Positions 9,395 through 18,418 of a stretch of 64,000 nt of DNA are shown in pieces. Every line of letters starts with the position of its first letter. Position 1 is the stretch's first letter. Under the pieces are notes generated by a model. It saw nothing but the letters and a program-made list of their open reading frames with translations. It ran no database searches and was not told the origin of the DNA. Position numbers and translations under genes: made by a program. Location of the stretch: contig NZ_JAFKOI010000001.1 of NCBI RefSeq assembly GCF_017303315.1, forward strand, positions 372,001 through 436,000, given 5' to 3'. Origin of the DNA: Bacillus sp. NTK071 (GTDB taxonomy: Bacteria > Bacillota > Bacilli > Bacillales > Guptibacillaceae).

Positions 9395-10177
9395 ATGGAG
9401 AAAAAGGAATGGTACCTTGAATACGAAATTCATAAGAATAGACCTGGTCTTCTTGGAGACGTCGCTTCTCTATTAGGAATGCTAGGTATTAATATTATTA
9501 CAATTAATGGTGTTGACGATATGAGAAGGGGACTTTTGCTTCTTGTAGATGACGTTGAGCAAATTGAACGACTTGAATCTATTCTTAATACGATGGATAA
9601 TATTACTGTTACGAAAATGCGAGAGCCTAAATTAAGAGACCGTCTTGCTGTTCGTCATGGCAGATACATACAGCGTGACGCAGATGATAAGAAGACATTT
9701 CGATTCATTCGTGATGAACTTGGTTTACTTGTTGATTTCCTTGCAGAAATTTTTAAACAGGACGGCCATAAGCTTGTTGGGATTCGTGGGATGCCTCGGG
9801 TAGGAAAGACAGAATCGATTGTCGCCTCAAGCGTATGTGCAAATAAGAGGTGGGTTTTCTTGTCTTCAACAATGTTAAAACAAACCGTTCGAACCCAAAT
9901 TGCAGATGATGAATTAAATAGTGATCATATTTTTCTCATCGATGGAATCGTTTCAGCAAGAAGAGCTTCTGAGAAGCACTGGCAGGTGCTTAGGGATATC
10001 ATGAGACTTCCAGCAACGAAGGTTGTCGAGCATCCTGATATATTTGTTCAAGAAACAGAGTATACGATGAACGATTTTGATTATATAATTGAATTGCGAG
10101 ACGATCCAGAACAAGAAATTACATATCAAGTGATTGAAAATCAGAATTCTGGGTTTTCGAGCTTAGACTTTAACTAA
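9395..10177 (+). CDS. ymfK: YmfK-type protein (DUF3388): ACT-like domain plus P-loop
   Basis: A 260-residue cytoplasmic protein. Residues 8-75 read like an ACT regulatory domain (EIHKNRPGLLGDVASLLGML, then a beta-rich tail). Residues 132-139 read GMPRVGKT, a fit to the Walker A consensus GxxxxGK[TS]. IFLIDG (179-184) could serve as a Walker B strand. The first part is known family architecture; the ATPase reading is my inference from motifs. It sits between ymfJ and rodZ as in B. subtilis. Spacing to rodZ is 17 bp with no terminator, so the two are probably co-transcribed. Biological role is unknown. Confidence 0.85.
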   Translation: MEKKEWYLEYEIHKNRPGLLGDVASLLGMLGINIITINGVDDMRRGLLLLVDDVEQIERLESILNTMDNITVTKMREPKLRDRLAVRHGRYIQRDADDKKTFRFIRDELGLLVDFLAEIFKQDGHKLVGIRGMPRVGKTESIVASSVCANKRWVFLSSTMLKQTVRTQIADDELNSDHIFLIDGIVSARRASEKHWQVLRDIMRLPATKVVEHPDIFVQETEYTMNDFDYIIELRDDPEQEITYQVIENQNSGFSSLDFN

Positions 10178-10194
10178 TTGGTAGGTGTTTTTCA

Positions 10195-11106
10195 TTGACA
10201 GAGCTAGGTCAACGATTGAAAGAGGCTCGAAATGATAAGGGATTATCAATCGAGGAAATTCAATCCATCACAAAGATTCAAAAACGCTATCTTCATGCAA
10301 TAGAAGAAGGAAATTACGAACTGCTTCCAGGTAATTTTTATACGCGTGCATTTATTAAAAACTATGCGGAAGCAGTTGGCCTTGGCGGAGAGGAATTACT
10401 AGAGGAATATGCGTCTGAAATTCCTAAAGCCAGCACAGATGTGCCAGAGAACTTGCCTCCAAGAAAAATGAGAAGGCCGACGTCACCAAGCAAAACAACT
10501 TCCAAGTGGCCGTCCGTATTTCCATCGATTCTTGTCGTCCTCGCTTTGGTCGGTGTTGCAGCCATCATTTGGTTTGTAGTGCAGAATGGTGATGAGAAAA
10601 CAAATCAGACTGCGACGACAAATCAAGTAGAAGAACAGGTATCTAGTGATGAGAATAGTGGTAACCCGCCTTCCTCTGATGAGGTAACTGATTCGAAAAA
10701 GCCTGAGGATTCATCAGATCAACCTGACGAGGACGCTAAGGAACAATCTTCAGATGAAGAGAAGAAGCCTGAAGAGGAACCAGAACCTGACATGGCTATT
10801 AAGAAAGTCGAAAGTAATTCTTCGAGCTCAACCTATGAACTATCTAACACAGATAAGTATGAAGTTAAGCTAGAAGCTAAAGGCGGTAGCTGGGTTGCTT
10901 TAACAGGTGCTAGTGACAAGAAATACGTGTATAAGAGTCTTAAAAAAGGTGAAAAGGTAACGCATGACTTAACAAAAGAATCTTCAGCGTCATTACGATT
11001 AGGAAGCTCACCGAACGTTACTGTATTCGTAAATGGAGAGAAGATTGACATCCCGAATGAACCGGTTGTTCAAAACGTTACGTTAAATTTTAAAAAGTCA
11101 GAGTAA
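10195..11106 (+). CDS. rodZ: Cytoskeletal protein RodZ (YmfM)
   Basis: A 303-residue bitopic membrane protein. Residues 1-70 are a Xre-like helix-turn-helix (TELGQRLKEARNDKGLSIEE) that in RodZ binds MreB. A basic stretch precedes one transmembrane helix (about 103-128, PSVFPSILVVLALVGVAAII). After it come a long acidic Ser/Asp/Glu/Pro linker and an extracellular beta domain (DUF4115). The start is TTG with RBS AGGTG; the protein N-terminus matches RodZ exactly here and no upstream start exists. It couples cell-wall elongation to MreB filaments and pairs naturally with pgsA downstream. Confidence 0.9.
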   Translation: MTELGQRLKEARNDKGLSIEEIQSITKIQKRYLHAIEEGNYELLPGNFYTRAFIKNYAEAVGLGGEELLEEYASEIPKASTDVPENLPPRKMRRPTSPSKTTSKWPSVFPSILVVLALVGVAAIIWFVVQNGDEKTNQTATTNQVEEQVSSDENSGNPPSSDEVTDSKKPEDSSDQPDEDAKEQSSDEEKKPEEEPEPDMAIKKVESNSSSSTYELSNTDKYEVKLEAKGGSWVALTGASDKKYVYKSLKKGEKVTHDLTKESSASLRLGSSPNVTVFVNGEKIDIPNEPVVQNVTLNFKKSE

Positions 11107-11112
11107 GTAAGT

Positions 11113-11142
11113 AGGGTCATCTTCGTTAGATGACCCTTTTTC
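11113..11142 (+). terminator. Terminator after rodZ
   Basis: A perfect 10-bp stem (11113-11122 with 11128-11137), 5-nt loop and T5. Confidence 0.92.
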
Positions 11143-11283
11143 TTTCGACTAATCATTGGAGAAGTTTTCCTTTCTGCATGAAAGAAACAATGATAGAATA
11201 GAATACGATTTAATGGGTTGCTTATACAATGTCTCAATAACAGCTACCCCTTACAGGTTAAATGACATTTAGGAGGAACATAC

Positions 11284-11862
11284 GTGAATTTGCCTAATAA
11301 AATTACAGTATCTCGCATTTTCCTAATACCCGTTTTTCTCATTTTTCTATTAGCTCCACTGCCTTTTGGAGAAACGGAGATTGCAGGCACCGTTTTATTA
11401 AATTCTCAATTGATCGCAACAGCCATTTTTATTTTCGCTTCTGTGACAGACTGGATTGACGGATACATTGCGAGGAAACATAACCTTGTTACAAATCTTG
11501 GGAAATTTCTTGATCCACTTGCCGACAAACTTCTTGTTACATCAGCATTTGTTTCTCTAGTGGAGCTTGGAGCAGCACCTGCTTGGATTGTAGTTCTAAT
11601 CTTAAGTCGTGAGTTTGCTGTAACTGGCCTTAGGCTTGTTGCTTCTTCAGAGGGAGAGGTACTTGCAGCAAGCAATCTTGGTAAGCTCAAAACATGGATT
11701 CAAATTATAGCCATCATTGCACTTTTAATTGAAAATGTGCCATTTGGAGCAGTAGGTTTTCCATTTGCGATAATTTCATTATGGGCTGCACTCATTATTA
11801 CTGTTTATTCAGGTTGGGATTATTTCTATAAAAATCGTGAAGTACTTCTAAAATCACGCTAA
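11284..11862 (+). CDS. pgsA: CDP-diacylglycerol-glycerol-3-phosphate 3-phosphatidyltransferase
   Basis: A 192-residue integral membrane enzyme that makes phosphatidylglycerophosphate, the committed step to phosphatidylglycerol and cardiolipin. The CDP-alcohol phosphotransferase motif DGx2ARx8Gx3Dx3D is complete (DGYIARKHNLVTNLGKFLDP followed by LAD). Several hydrophobic helices flank it. Start is GTG with RBS TAGGAGG. It is separated by terminators on both sides and so is probably monocistronic. Confidence 0.95.
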   Translation: MNLPNKITVSRIFLIPVFLIFLLAPLPFGETEIAGTVLLNSQLIATAIFIFASVTDWIDGYIARKHNLVTNLGKFLDPLADKLLVTSAFVSLVELGAAPAWIVVLILSREFAVTGLRLVASSEGEVLAASNLGKLKTWIQIIAIIALLIENVPFGAVGFPFAIISLWAALIITVYSGWDYFYKNREVLLKSR

Positions 11863-11870
11863 ACACTCAG

Positions 11871-11897
11871 AGGAACAGATTATTCTGTTCCTTTTTG
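11871..11897 (+). terminator. Terminator after pgsA
   Basis: A perfect 9-bp stem (11871-11879 with 11884-11892), TTAT loop and T5. Confidence 0.92.
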
Positions 11898-11965
11898 AAA
11901 CCTTTTAAATACTCACTAAACGTCCGTTTCATTCGTACCATATTAAAGGGACATGAGGCGCTTTC

Positions 11966-11995
11966 TTATACGTTATGACCATTCCAATGTATAAT
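11966..11995 (+). promoter_or_regulatory. Candidate SigA promoter of cinA
   Basis: A perfect -10 TATAAT (11990-11995) lies 18 bp after a weak -35 TTATAC (11966-11971), about 75 bp before cinA. Confidence 0.45.
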
Positions 11996-12069
11996 AGAGG
12001 AAGAAGAGTTTTAAACAAGCTATTAAATCTGGTTGCTAATCAGGTTTTTAATAGAAGGGATGATTACGA

Positions 12070-13299
12070 ATGAATGCTGAAATTATCGGAATAGGTTCAG
12101 AGTTATTACTTGGACAAATCGCAAACACAAATGCACAATTTATTTCTACCCGTCTTGCTGATCTTGGCATTAACGTTTTTTATCACACCGTAGTTGGAGA
12201 CAATAGTGATCGCCTAAAACAGGTGATTCAAACTGCAGAATCTCGTTCAGATTTGCTGATTTTCACTGGTGGACTTGGTCCAACGAAAGATGACCTTACG
12301 AAGGAAACGATTGCTGAAACGCTTAACAAAAAGCTTGTCTACAACGAAGAAGCGATGGAGACCATTCAAGCGTATTATACGAAAACTGGAGCACCTATGT
12401 CAGAGAATAACCGTAAACAAGCGCTGGTCTTAGATGGTGCTGACGTTCTTCGAAATGACAATGGAATGGCACCTGGAATGGCTTTAACATCGAACAAGCG
12501 AACGTATATGCTTTTTCCTGGCCCACCTAAAGAACTTTACCCAATGTTCACCAACTATGCAGAGCCTTATTTACTTAGTCAGATGAAGCAGGGTGACACA
12601 ATTGTCTCTCGCGTGCTTCGTTTCTTTGGTATTGGGGAATCAAGGCTTGAGACGGAACTTGAAGATTTAATTGATCAACAAACGAATCCTACAATTGCTC
12701 CGCTAGCAGGTGACTGGGAAGTTACGCTTCGTTTAACATCAAAAGCGGACTCGAAAGCGGAAGCAGAAAAGCTTATTGATGAAACAGAAAAGAAAATTAG
12801 TAAGCGTGTTGGGAAGTTCTTGTATGGTTATGACCAGACTTCTCTTGCTAAAGAAACATTTTCTTTGCTTGAAGAACGTAATTGGACGATTTCATCAGCT
12901 GAGAGCCTCACGGGTGGACTATTTAGTCAACAATTAACGGATCTACCTGGAGTTTCTTCACTTTTTTATGGCGGGGTTGTGTGTTACTCTAACGAAGTAA
13001 AGCGAGAGATCGGCGTATCAAACGAAACGCTCGAAGCATACGGTGCCGTAAGCGAAGAGTGTGCGATTGAACTTGCAAGAAGCGTGAGAGCGAGATATAA
13101 CACCGATGTCGGCATCAGTTTCACCGGCGTAGCTGGACCAGATCCTAGCGAAGGAAAGGAACCTGGGACAGTGTTTATTGGAATAGTTTCACCATCAGGC
13201 GAGAAAGTCATTTCACTTCATCTAGCTGGTAACCGAGATGCTATTCGTAAACGAACAGTGAAACATGGATTTAATACACTATTGAATTTAGAAAGGTGA
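12070..13299 (+). CDS. cinA: Competence/damage-inducible protein CinA
   Basis: A 409-residue two-domain protein. The N-terminal half is a molybdopterin-binding-like (MoCF) domain starting [20 protein letters not shown]. The C-terminal part is the CinA/PncC domain with SAESLTGG and [11 protein letters not shown]. In the family the C-terminal domain deamidates nicotinamide mononucleotide and the N-terminal domain cleaves ADP-ribose. It lies two genes upstream of recA; in many Firmicutes the two are adjacent and competence-linked. Here an RNA helicase gene overlaps its stop codon and interrupts that pair. Confidence 0.92.
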   Translation: MNAEIIGIGSELLLGQIANTNAQFISTRLADLGINVFYHTVVGDNSDRLKQVIQTAESRSDLLIFTGGLGPTKDDLTKETIAETLNKKLVYNEEAMETIQAYYTKTGAPMSENNRKQALVLDGADVLRNDNGMAPGMALTSNKRTYMLFPGPPKELYPMFTNYAEPYLLSQMKQGDTIVSRVLRFFGIGESRLETELEDLIDQQTNPTIAPLAGDWEVTLRLTSKADSKAEAEKLIDETEKKISKRVGKFLYGYDQTSLAKETFSLLEERNWTISSAESLTGGLFSQQLTDLPGVSSLFYGGVVCYSNEVKREIGVSNETLEAYGAVSEECAIELARSVRARYNTDVGISFTGVAGPDPSEGKEPGTVFIGIVSPSGEKVISLHLAGNRDAIRKRTVKHGFNTLLNLER

Positions 13300-13310
13300 A
13301 TTACGTAGGT

Positions 13311-14879
13311 ATGAAGAATTTTGAAGACTTTGCATTATCCAATGAAGTAAGTAAAGCTGTGCTTGAACTTGGTTTTAAGGAACCGACTCCGATCCAGGAA
13401 AAAGCACTTGAACCAATACTTGAAGGAAGAGATATAATCGGTCAAGCGCAGACTGGAACAGGAAAAACCGCAGCCTTTGGTATTCCTATTATTGAAAAAG
13501 TAAAGAAAGTGGGCGGGCCAGAAGCTATTATTCTTACCCCAACTCGTGAACTTGCTATGCAAGTTGCGATTGAACTTCAGAAGCTTTCGAAATATAAGGG
13601 GCTTAATGTCCTTGCCGTATATGGTGGCGAGCCGATTTATCATCAAATACGTGCATTGAAGAAAGGTGTTCATATCGTTGTGGGTACACCAGGACGTATG
13701 CTTGATCACTTAAAGCGTAAGACACTTCGAACAGACAATGTTCATACGGCTGTTCTTGATGAGGCGGATGAAATGCTCGATATGGGCTTTATTGATGATA
13801 TAGAACTAATCTTCAAGCAGTTACCTGTTCAGCGCCAATCATTGCTTTTCTCTGCTACAATTCCAGCACCGATTCGTAAGCTTTCAGGAAAGTACTTGAA
13901 AAACCCGCTTACAATTTCAGTTTCAAAAGGGGATGTAACAGCAGACACAGTTGAGCAAGTGTACTATCGAACGTTTGAAAGTGATAAGTTTGATACACTT
14001 TGTCGTGTAATTGAGAATGAAGACATTCGTCTAGGAATCATTTTCACGAAAACCAAAAAGGGAGCTTCTCAGCTAACGGAATCGCTTAAGAAACGCGGCT
14101 ATCGTGGTGAAGAACTTCATGGTGACCTTACACAACAGCAACGATCAAAAGTTATGAATCTATTTAGACGTTCCCAAATTAACTTCCTTGTTGCGACTGA
14201 TATAGCCGCAAGAGGAATAGACGTTGCCCACGTCAGTCATGTAATTAACTATGATATCCCTGAGGATCCCGAGCGTTATGTTCACCGTATAGGTCGTACC
14301 GGTCGTGCAGGTAACAAAGGTGTTGCATTAACACTAGTCACACCGAAAGACATGCGCTTTCTTCAGTCAATTGAATCAAAAATTAAGTTAAATCTTTCTG
14401 CTGAACCACTTCAAGATGAATCAGTGGATCTTGAAAACATTATTAAATCAGTTGAAAAGCAATTGAAAAACCAAAAGCAGGAATCATCAGCTCGAGAAAC
14501 ATCTGAACTTCTTCTTGCGAAGTATGATGCACATGAACTTGTTCAAGCATTGCTAGAAAACGCGATTCAAGAAAAACAAAATACAACGCCTTCCGAATAT
14601 AACTTCGGTGAAACGGGCGGACAGAATGGCATGGTCCGTTTCTTCCTTAATGTAGGGCGTAACATTGACCTTCATCCGAAGAAGCTTCTTAGTGAGCTTT
14701 CAGTGATGGCAGGCGTTGAGAACGATTCTGTCGGACGGATCGATATTTTCGAGAAGTTCTCATTCTTTGAAGTTCACGAAGATGTAGCTCCATTCGTATA
14801 TGAAGCGCTTCGTGCAGGAGGCATTGATGGTAAATCGATCCATCTTGAACCTGCCAAACCCCAAAAAAGCAGAGTGTAG
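13311..14879 (+). CDS. DEAD-box RNA helicase with C-terminal RNA-binding domain
   Basis: About 522 residues from ATG 13311. A GTG at 13296 overlapping the cinA stop is an alternative start. Helicase motifs are all visible: AQTGTGKT (I), PTREL (Ia), TPGR, DEAD (II), SAT (III), ARGID and HRIGRTGR (VI). The last 75 residues (MVRFFLNVGRNIDLHPKKLL onward) fit the DbpA/CsdA-type RNA-binding domain. Between them is a Lys/Glu-rich linker. Such enzymes remodel rRNA or mRNA, often in the cold. B. subtilis has no helicase between cinA and recA, so this is an insertion relative to that order. I cannot say whether it corresponds to CshA, CshB or DeaD. Confidence 0.9.
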   Translation: MKNFEDFALSNEVSKAVLELGFKEPTPIQEKALEPILEGRDIIGQAQTGTGKTAAFGIPIIEKVKKVGGPEAIILTPTRELAMQVAIELQKLSKYKGLNVLAVYGGEPIYHQIRALKKGVHIVVGTPGRMLDHLKRKTLRTDNVHTAVLDEADEMLDMGFIDDIELIFKQLPVQRQSLLFSATIPAPIRKLSGKYLKNPLTISVSKGDVTADTVEQVYYRTFESDKFDTLCRVIENEDIRLGIIFTKTKKGASQLTESLKKRGYRGEELHGDLTQQQRSKVMNLFRRSQINFLVATDIAARGIDVAHVSHVINYDIPEDPERYVHRIGRTGRAGNKGVALTLVTPKDMRFLQSIESKIKLNLSAEPLQDESVDLENIIKSVEKQLKNQKQESSARETSELLLAKYDAHELVQALLENAIQEKQNTTPSEYNFGETGGQNGMVRFFLNVGRNIDLHPKKLLSELSVMAGVENDSVGRIDIFEKFSFFEVHEDVAPFVYEALRAGGIDGKSIHLEPAKPQKSRV

Positions 14880-14887
14880 TAAATAAA

Positions 14888-14920
14888 ACGATCAGCTCCA
14901 GCCCTGGAGCTGATCGTTCT
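14888..14920 (+). terminator. Terminator after the DEAD-box gene
   Basis: A perfect 13-bp stem (14888-14900 with 14905-14917) with GCCC loop and a short T-rich tail. Confidence 0.88.
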
Positions 14921-14990
14921 TCATGAGGTTTTCATTCACTTTAGAACTAAAAGAAAATGGAAAAGTCAAGATAAGTCCAAAATAAAAAGA

Positions 14991-15004
14991 CGAATAAATG
15001 TTCG
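14991..15004 (+). promoter_or_regulatory. SOS (LexA/DinR) box of recA
   Basis: CGAATAAATGTTCG matches the Bacillus SOS consensus CGAACN4GTTCG at 9 of 10 defined positions; the C-to-T change at position five also occurs in B. subtilis recA. It lies 8 bp upstream of the -35 element. Confidence 0.88.
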
Positions 15005-15012
15005 GTTTTCTA

Positions 15013-15041
15013 TTGGCAAATCGATAAAAAAGAGATATGAT
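15013..15041 (+). promoter_or_regulatory. SigA promoter of recA
   Basis: TTGGCA (15013-15018), 17-bp spacer, TATGAT (15036-15041), about 34 bp before the start codon. Confidence 0.75.
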
Positions 15042-15074
15042 AGTGATAGTTTAATAACGAGGAGGAATTCATTC

Positions 15075-16124
15075 GTGAGTGATCGCAAAGCTGCCTTAGA
15101 TATGGCATTAAGACAAATAGAAAAACAATTTGGTAAAGGTTCCATTATGAAACTTGGCGAACAAGCCGAGCAAAGGGTCTCTACTATTTCCACTGGATCG
15201 CTAGCACTTGATATTGCTCTCGGTGTGGGAGGATATCCTAGAGGGCGTGTTATTGAAGTATACGGTCCGGAATCATCAGGTAAAACGACAGTTGCCCTTC
15301 ATGCCATCGCAGAAGTACAACGTAACGGCGGTCAGGCCGCTTTTATAGATGCTGAACATGCACTAGATCCAGTTTATGCAGAAAAACTAGGTGTAAATAT
15401 CGATGAGCTACTGCTTTCCCAACCTGATACAGGGGAACAAGCCCTAGAAATTGCTGAAGCACTCGTGCGAAGCGGTGCAGTTGATATGGTTGTTGTAGAC
15501 TCCGTAGCTGCCCTTGTACCAAAGGCAGAAATTGAAGGTGAAATGGGAGATGCTCACGTAGGTTTGCAAGCACGTCTCATGTCTCAAGCACTTCGTAAGC
15601 TTTCAGGTGCAATTAACAAATCCAAAACGACAGCGGTCTTTATTAACCAAATTCGTGAAAAGGTTGGAGTTATGTTCGGAAATCCCGAGACAACTCCAGG
15701 CGGACGTGCCCTTAAATTCTATTCTTCTGTTAGATTAGAAGTGCGCCGCGCTGAAACTCTTAAACAGGGTAACGATATGGTTGGTAACAAGACTCGTATT
15801 AAAGTTGTAAAGAACAAGGTTGCTCCACCATTCAAACAAGCTGAAGTTGATATTATGTATGGTGAAGGTATTTCGAAGCAGGGTGAAATTCTTGATATCG
15901 GTTCGAACCTTGAGATCGTTCAAAAGAGCGGCGCATGGTTCTCGTTTGAAGGCGAACGCCTTGGGCAGGGTCGTGAAAATGCGAAGCAATTCTTGAAAGA
16001 AAACCCGGCTATTGAAGCTGAAATTGAAGGACGCGTGCGCGCTCATCATAATCTTGACGCAGATAAGCAGACGGAAGAAACGGCAACAGGCAAGGATACG
16101 CTTCTTCCTGATGAAGATAAGTAA
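15075..16124 (+). CDS. recA: Recombinase RecA
   Basis: A 349-residue ATP-dependent strand-exchange protein and co-protease for LexA. Walker A GPESSGKT is at residues 64-71, followed by the IDAEHALDP and VVVDSVAAL blocks and the DNA-binding loops [19 protein letters not shown] and [16 protein letters not shown]. The tail is acidic (DEDK). Start is GTG with RBS AGGAGG. It is controlled by an SOS box and SigA promoter just upstream and ended by its own terminator. It partners with the lexA product encoded 31 kb away in this window. Confidence 0.98.
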   Translation: MSDRKAALDMALRQIEKQFGKGSIMKLGEQAEQRVSTISTGSLALDIALGVGGYPRGRVIEVYGPESSGKTTVALHAIAEVQRNGGQAAFIDAEHALDPVYAEKLGVNIDELLLSQPDTGEQALEIAEALVRSGAVDMVVVDSVAALVPKAEIEGEMGDAHVGLQARLMSQALRKLSGAINKSKTTAVFINQIREKVGVMFGNPETTPGGRALKFYSSVRLEVRRAETLKQGNDMVGNKTRIKVVKNKVAPPFKQAEVDIMYGEGISKQGEILDIGSNLEIVQKSGAWFSFEGERLGQGRENAKQFLKENPAIEAEIEGRVRAHHNLDADKQTEETATGKDTLLPDEDK

Positions 16125-16137
16125 GGTATATAGGGGA

Positions 16138-16163
16138 AGTCGGTCATTAAGACCGGCTTTTTC
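16138..16163 (+). terminator. Terminator after recA
   Basis: An 8-bp stem (16138-16145 with 16151-16158, one T-G pair), 5-nt loop and T-run. Apart from the rny promoter, the rest of the 386-bp gap to rny holds only AT-rich sequence in which I saw no gene. Confidence 0.85.
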
Positions 16164-16338
16164 TCTCATTACATAGGCTTTTTTGTGCGAAATACGTTCA
16201 TAATTGATTAAATTAAATAATCATTTCCAAGTTCAGGCAGTAAGATGTCAGTTATTAGTAATGAATAATCCATGATTAAGAGGCGAAAAAAAGAGCAATA
16301 ATGAGCTATCTGAAGCAATTTTGACTCTATGTGCTCTC

Positions 16339-16367
16339 TTGACAACCCTTACGCTGAAAGATACAAT
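16339..16367 (+). promoter_or_regulatory. SigA promoter of rny
   Basis: A perfect -35 TTGACA (16339-16344), 17-bp spacer and -10 TACAAT (16362-16367), giving a leader of about 135 nt. Confidence 0.75.
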
Positions 16368-16510
16368 ATTAATTGTATAATTATAATTTTCTAGTAAGAT
16401 TATACTTTACTCTTAACAAGTGACATGTGCTGGATTGAAATCTTGCAAATGGTACAAAGAACTAACATGACAGTAAACCAACAAGTTGATAGCAGGAGGA
16501 GGTGAGTTCG

Positions 16511-18073
16511 ATGGATATAGTGATCATCATCTCCACTATGCTGGTCTCTGCAGTAGTCGGAGCAGTTGTTGGATTTCTTGTTCGCAAAACGATTGCTGAA
16601 GCGAAAATCTCCAGTGCAGAAATGGAAGCGCAACGGATTATCAAAGAGGGTAAAAACGACGCGGAAGCTTTGAAAAAGGAAGCTATGCTTGAAGCGAAGG
16701 ACGAGAATCATAATCTTCGTGTTGAAGCTGAGCGTGAAATTCGTGAACGCAGAAATGAGTTACAAAAACAAGAGAATCGTTTGGTACAAAAAGAAGAGGT
16801 CCTTGATCGCAAAAGTGAGACTCTTGACAAAAAAGAGGATTCCCTCGAAAGAAGAGAGGACTCTCTCACCAAAAAACAACGACAAATTGAAGAGATGGAA
16901 GGCAAAGTGGAGGAGTTGCTACAAGAACAGCAACAAGAACTTCAGCGGATTTCCGGTCTTACGAGGGAAGAAGCGAAGCAAATCATTTTCCGTGAAAGCG
17001 AGCATGAGCTTGAGCATGAATTAGCACAGATGGTGAAAGAGCGTGAAAATCATGCGAAAGAAGAAGCTGATAAGAAGGCGAGAGAAGTATTATCGCTTGC
17101 GATTCAGCGCTGCGCTGCGGATCATGTTGCAGAAACGACGGTTTCCGTTGTTAACCTGCCAAATGATGAGATGAAAGGTCGGATTATTGGCCGTGAAGGT
17201 CGAAACATTCGAACTCTTGAAACGCTGACGGGGATTGATTTAATTATCGATGACACACCTGAGGCAGTTATTCTGTCCGGTTTTGATCCGATACGAAGAG
17301 AAATCGCTCGTAACGCCCTGGATAAACTCGTACAGGATGGAAGAATACACCCTGCACGAATTGAAGAAATGGTTGAGAAATCACGCAGGGAAGTAGACGA
17401 ATACATCCGTGAAGTTGGAGAACAATCCACATTTGAAATTGGAGTTCACGGACTCCACCCGGATCTCATTAAGATTCTGGGACGTTTGAAATTCCGTACA
17501 AGTTATGGTCAGAATGTATTGAAGCATTCCATGGAAGTTGCTTATTTGACAGGACTTATGGCAGCAGAGCTTGGAGAAGATGTACAGCTTGCTCGACGTG
17601 CTGGTCTTCTACATGACCTTGGTAAAGCGATTGACCATGAAGTGGAAGGAAGCCACGTTGAAATTGGTGTAGAGCTTGCAACGAAGTACAAAGAGCATCC
17701 TGTTGTGATTAATGCAATTGCGTCTCACCATGGTGATACGGAAGCTACATCTGTAATCTCGACTCTTGTGGCAGCGGCCGATGCATTGTCAGCTGCACGT
17801 CCGGGAGCACGTCGTGAGACACTAGAGACGTACATTCGTCGCCTTGAGAAACTGGAAGAGATTTCAGAGTCGTTTGAGGGCGTAGAGAAGTCATTTGCTA
17901 TTCAAGCAGGTCGTGAAATCAGAATTATGGTTAAGCCTGATCTTGTCGATGACGTTTCATCTTATCGTCTAGCACGAGAGATTACTAAGAAAATCGAAAA
18001 TGAACTGGACTACCCTGGGCACATTAAAGTCACGGTAATTCGTGAAACAAGGGCAGTTGAGTATGCAAAATAA
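16511..18073 (+). CDS. rny: Ribonuclease Y
   Basis: A 520-residue membrane-anchored endoribonuclease that initiates mRNA decay. It has an N-terminal transmembrane helix (residues 2-24), then a long charged coiled coil (about 30-190). Next come a KH RNA-binding domain ([19 protein letters not shown]) and an HD domain with the His-Asp pair in [14 protein letters not shown]. The ATG at 16511 follows AGGAGGAGGTG; an in-frame GTG at 16502 lies inside that ribosome site. Length equals that of B. subtilis RNase Y. The neighbour ymdB acts in the same cellular decisions (biofilm, motility). Confidence 0.96.
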   Translation: MDIVIIISTMLVSAVVGAVVGFLVRKTIAEAKISSAEMEAQRIIKEGKNDAEALKKEAMLEAKDENHNLRVEAEREIRERRNELQKQENRLVQKEEVLDRKSETLDKKEDSLERREDSLTKKQRQIEEMEGKVEELLQEQQQELQRISGLTREEAKQIIFRESEHELEHELAQMVKERENHAKEEADKKAREVLSLAIQRCAADHVAETTVSVVNLPNDEMKGRIIGREGRNIRTLETLTGIDLIIDDTPEAVILSGFDPIRREIARNALDKLVQDGRIHPARIEEMVEKSRREVDEYIREVGEQSTFEIGVHGLHPDLIKILGRLKFRTSYGQNVLKHSMEVAYLTGLMAAELGEDVQLARRAGLLHDLGKAIDHEVEGSHVEIGVELATKYKEHPVVINAIASHHGDTEATSVISTLVAAADALSAARPGARRETLETYIRRLEKLEEISESFEGVEKSFAIQAGREIRIMVKPDLVDDVSSYRLAREITKKIENELDYPGHIKVTVIRETRAVEYAK

Positions 18074-18100
18074 AGCGATGCCGCGTGCATCGCTTTATTT
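18068..18100 (+). terminator. Terminator of rny
   Basis: A perfect 14-bp stem (18068-18081 with 18087-18100) with a 5-nt loop, overlapping the rny stop codon. The T-run is short and part of the stem. Confidence 0.85.
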
Positions 18101-18167
18101 AATTGGCTCTTTTCTAAAAGATTGTTGCTTTTTAAAAGAATTTTTGAATAAAGGGCCAGACTTTGAT

Positions 18168-18298
18168 GATTGGAGCGGAAGGATGCTCGACTCCTGTGGG
18201 ACTAGCGGGACAGGTGAGACCCCACAGGCGGAATGCTTTTTGCGCCGAGGAGGCTCACCGCCCGCCCCGCGGAAAGCGAGCATCCTAGAGCGGAAATC
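18168..18298 (+). repeat. Structured dispersed repeat (Bacillaceae palindromic element)
   Basis: A GC-rich element of about 130 bp in AT-rich surroundings. Its two ends carry AGGATGCTCG (18180-18189) and CGAGCATCCT (18277-18286), a perfect inverted repeat. Inside are CCTGTGGG with CCCACAGG (18193-18200, 18221-18228) and GGTGAG with CTCACC (18213-18218, 18254-18259), so the RNA or single strand can fold as a multi-branched structure. From memory, near-identical elements (GGAGCGGAA at the ends, CCCGCGGAAAGCGAG near the right end) are scattered between genes in many Bacillaceae. ORFs crossing it are not believable. A decayed half-copy is at 338-392. Confidence 0.8.
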
Positions 18299-18418
18299 CC
18301 TCTCACTCTTATAGCAACAAAGTTTACGAAAGCAGCCTATAATTTTATCGGTTACTTAATATCAAGACTTTCTTTTGATAAACTGATAAAGAATGAAATA
18401 AGAGATTGGAGTATCATT

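Noticed and set aside
18042..18314. 90-codon and 62-codon ORFs on both strands across the dispersed repeat
   Set aside because: They are made by the GC-rich palindromic element and the rny terminator, with no ribosome site or family resemblance.
18233..18418. N-terminal extension of YmdB
   Set aside because: It begins inside the repeat; the ATG at 18419 has an RBS and gives the usual 264-residue length.
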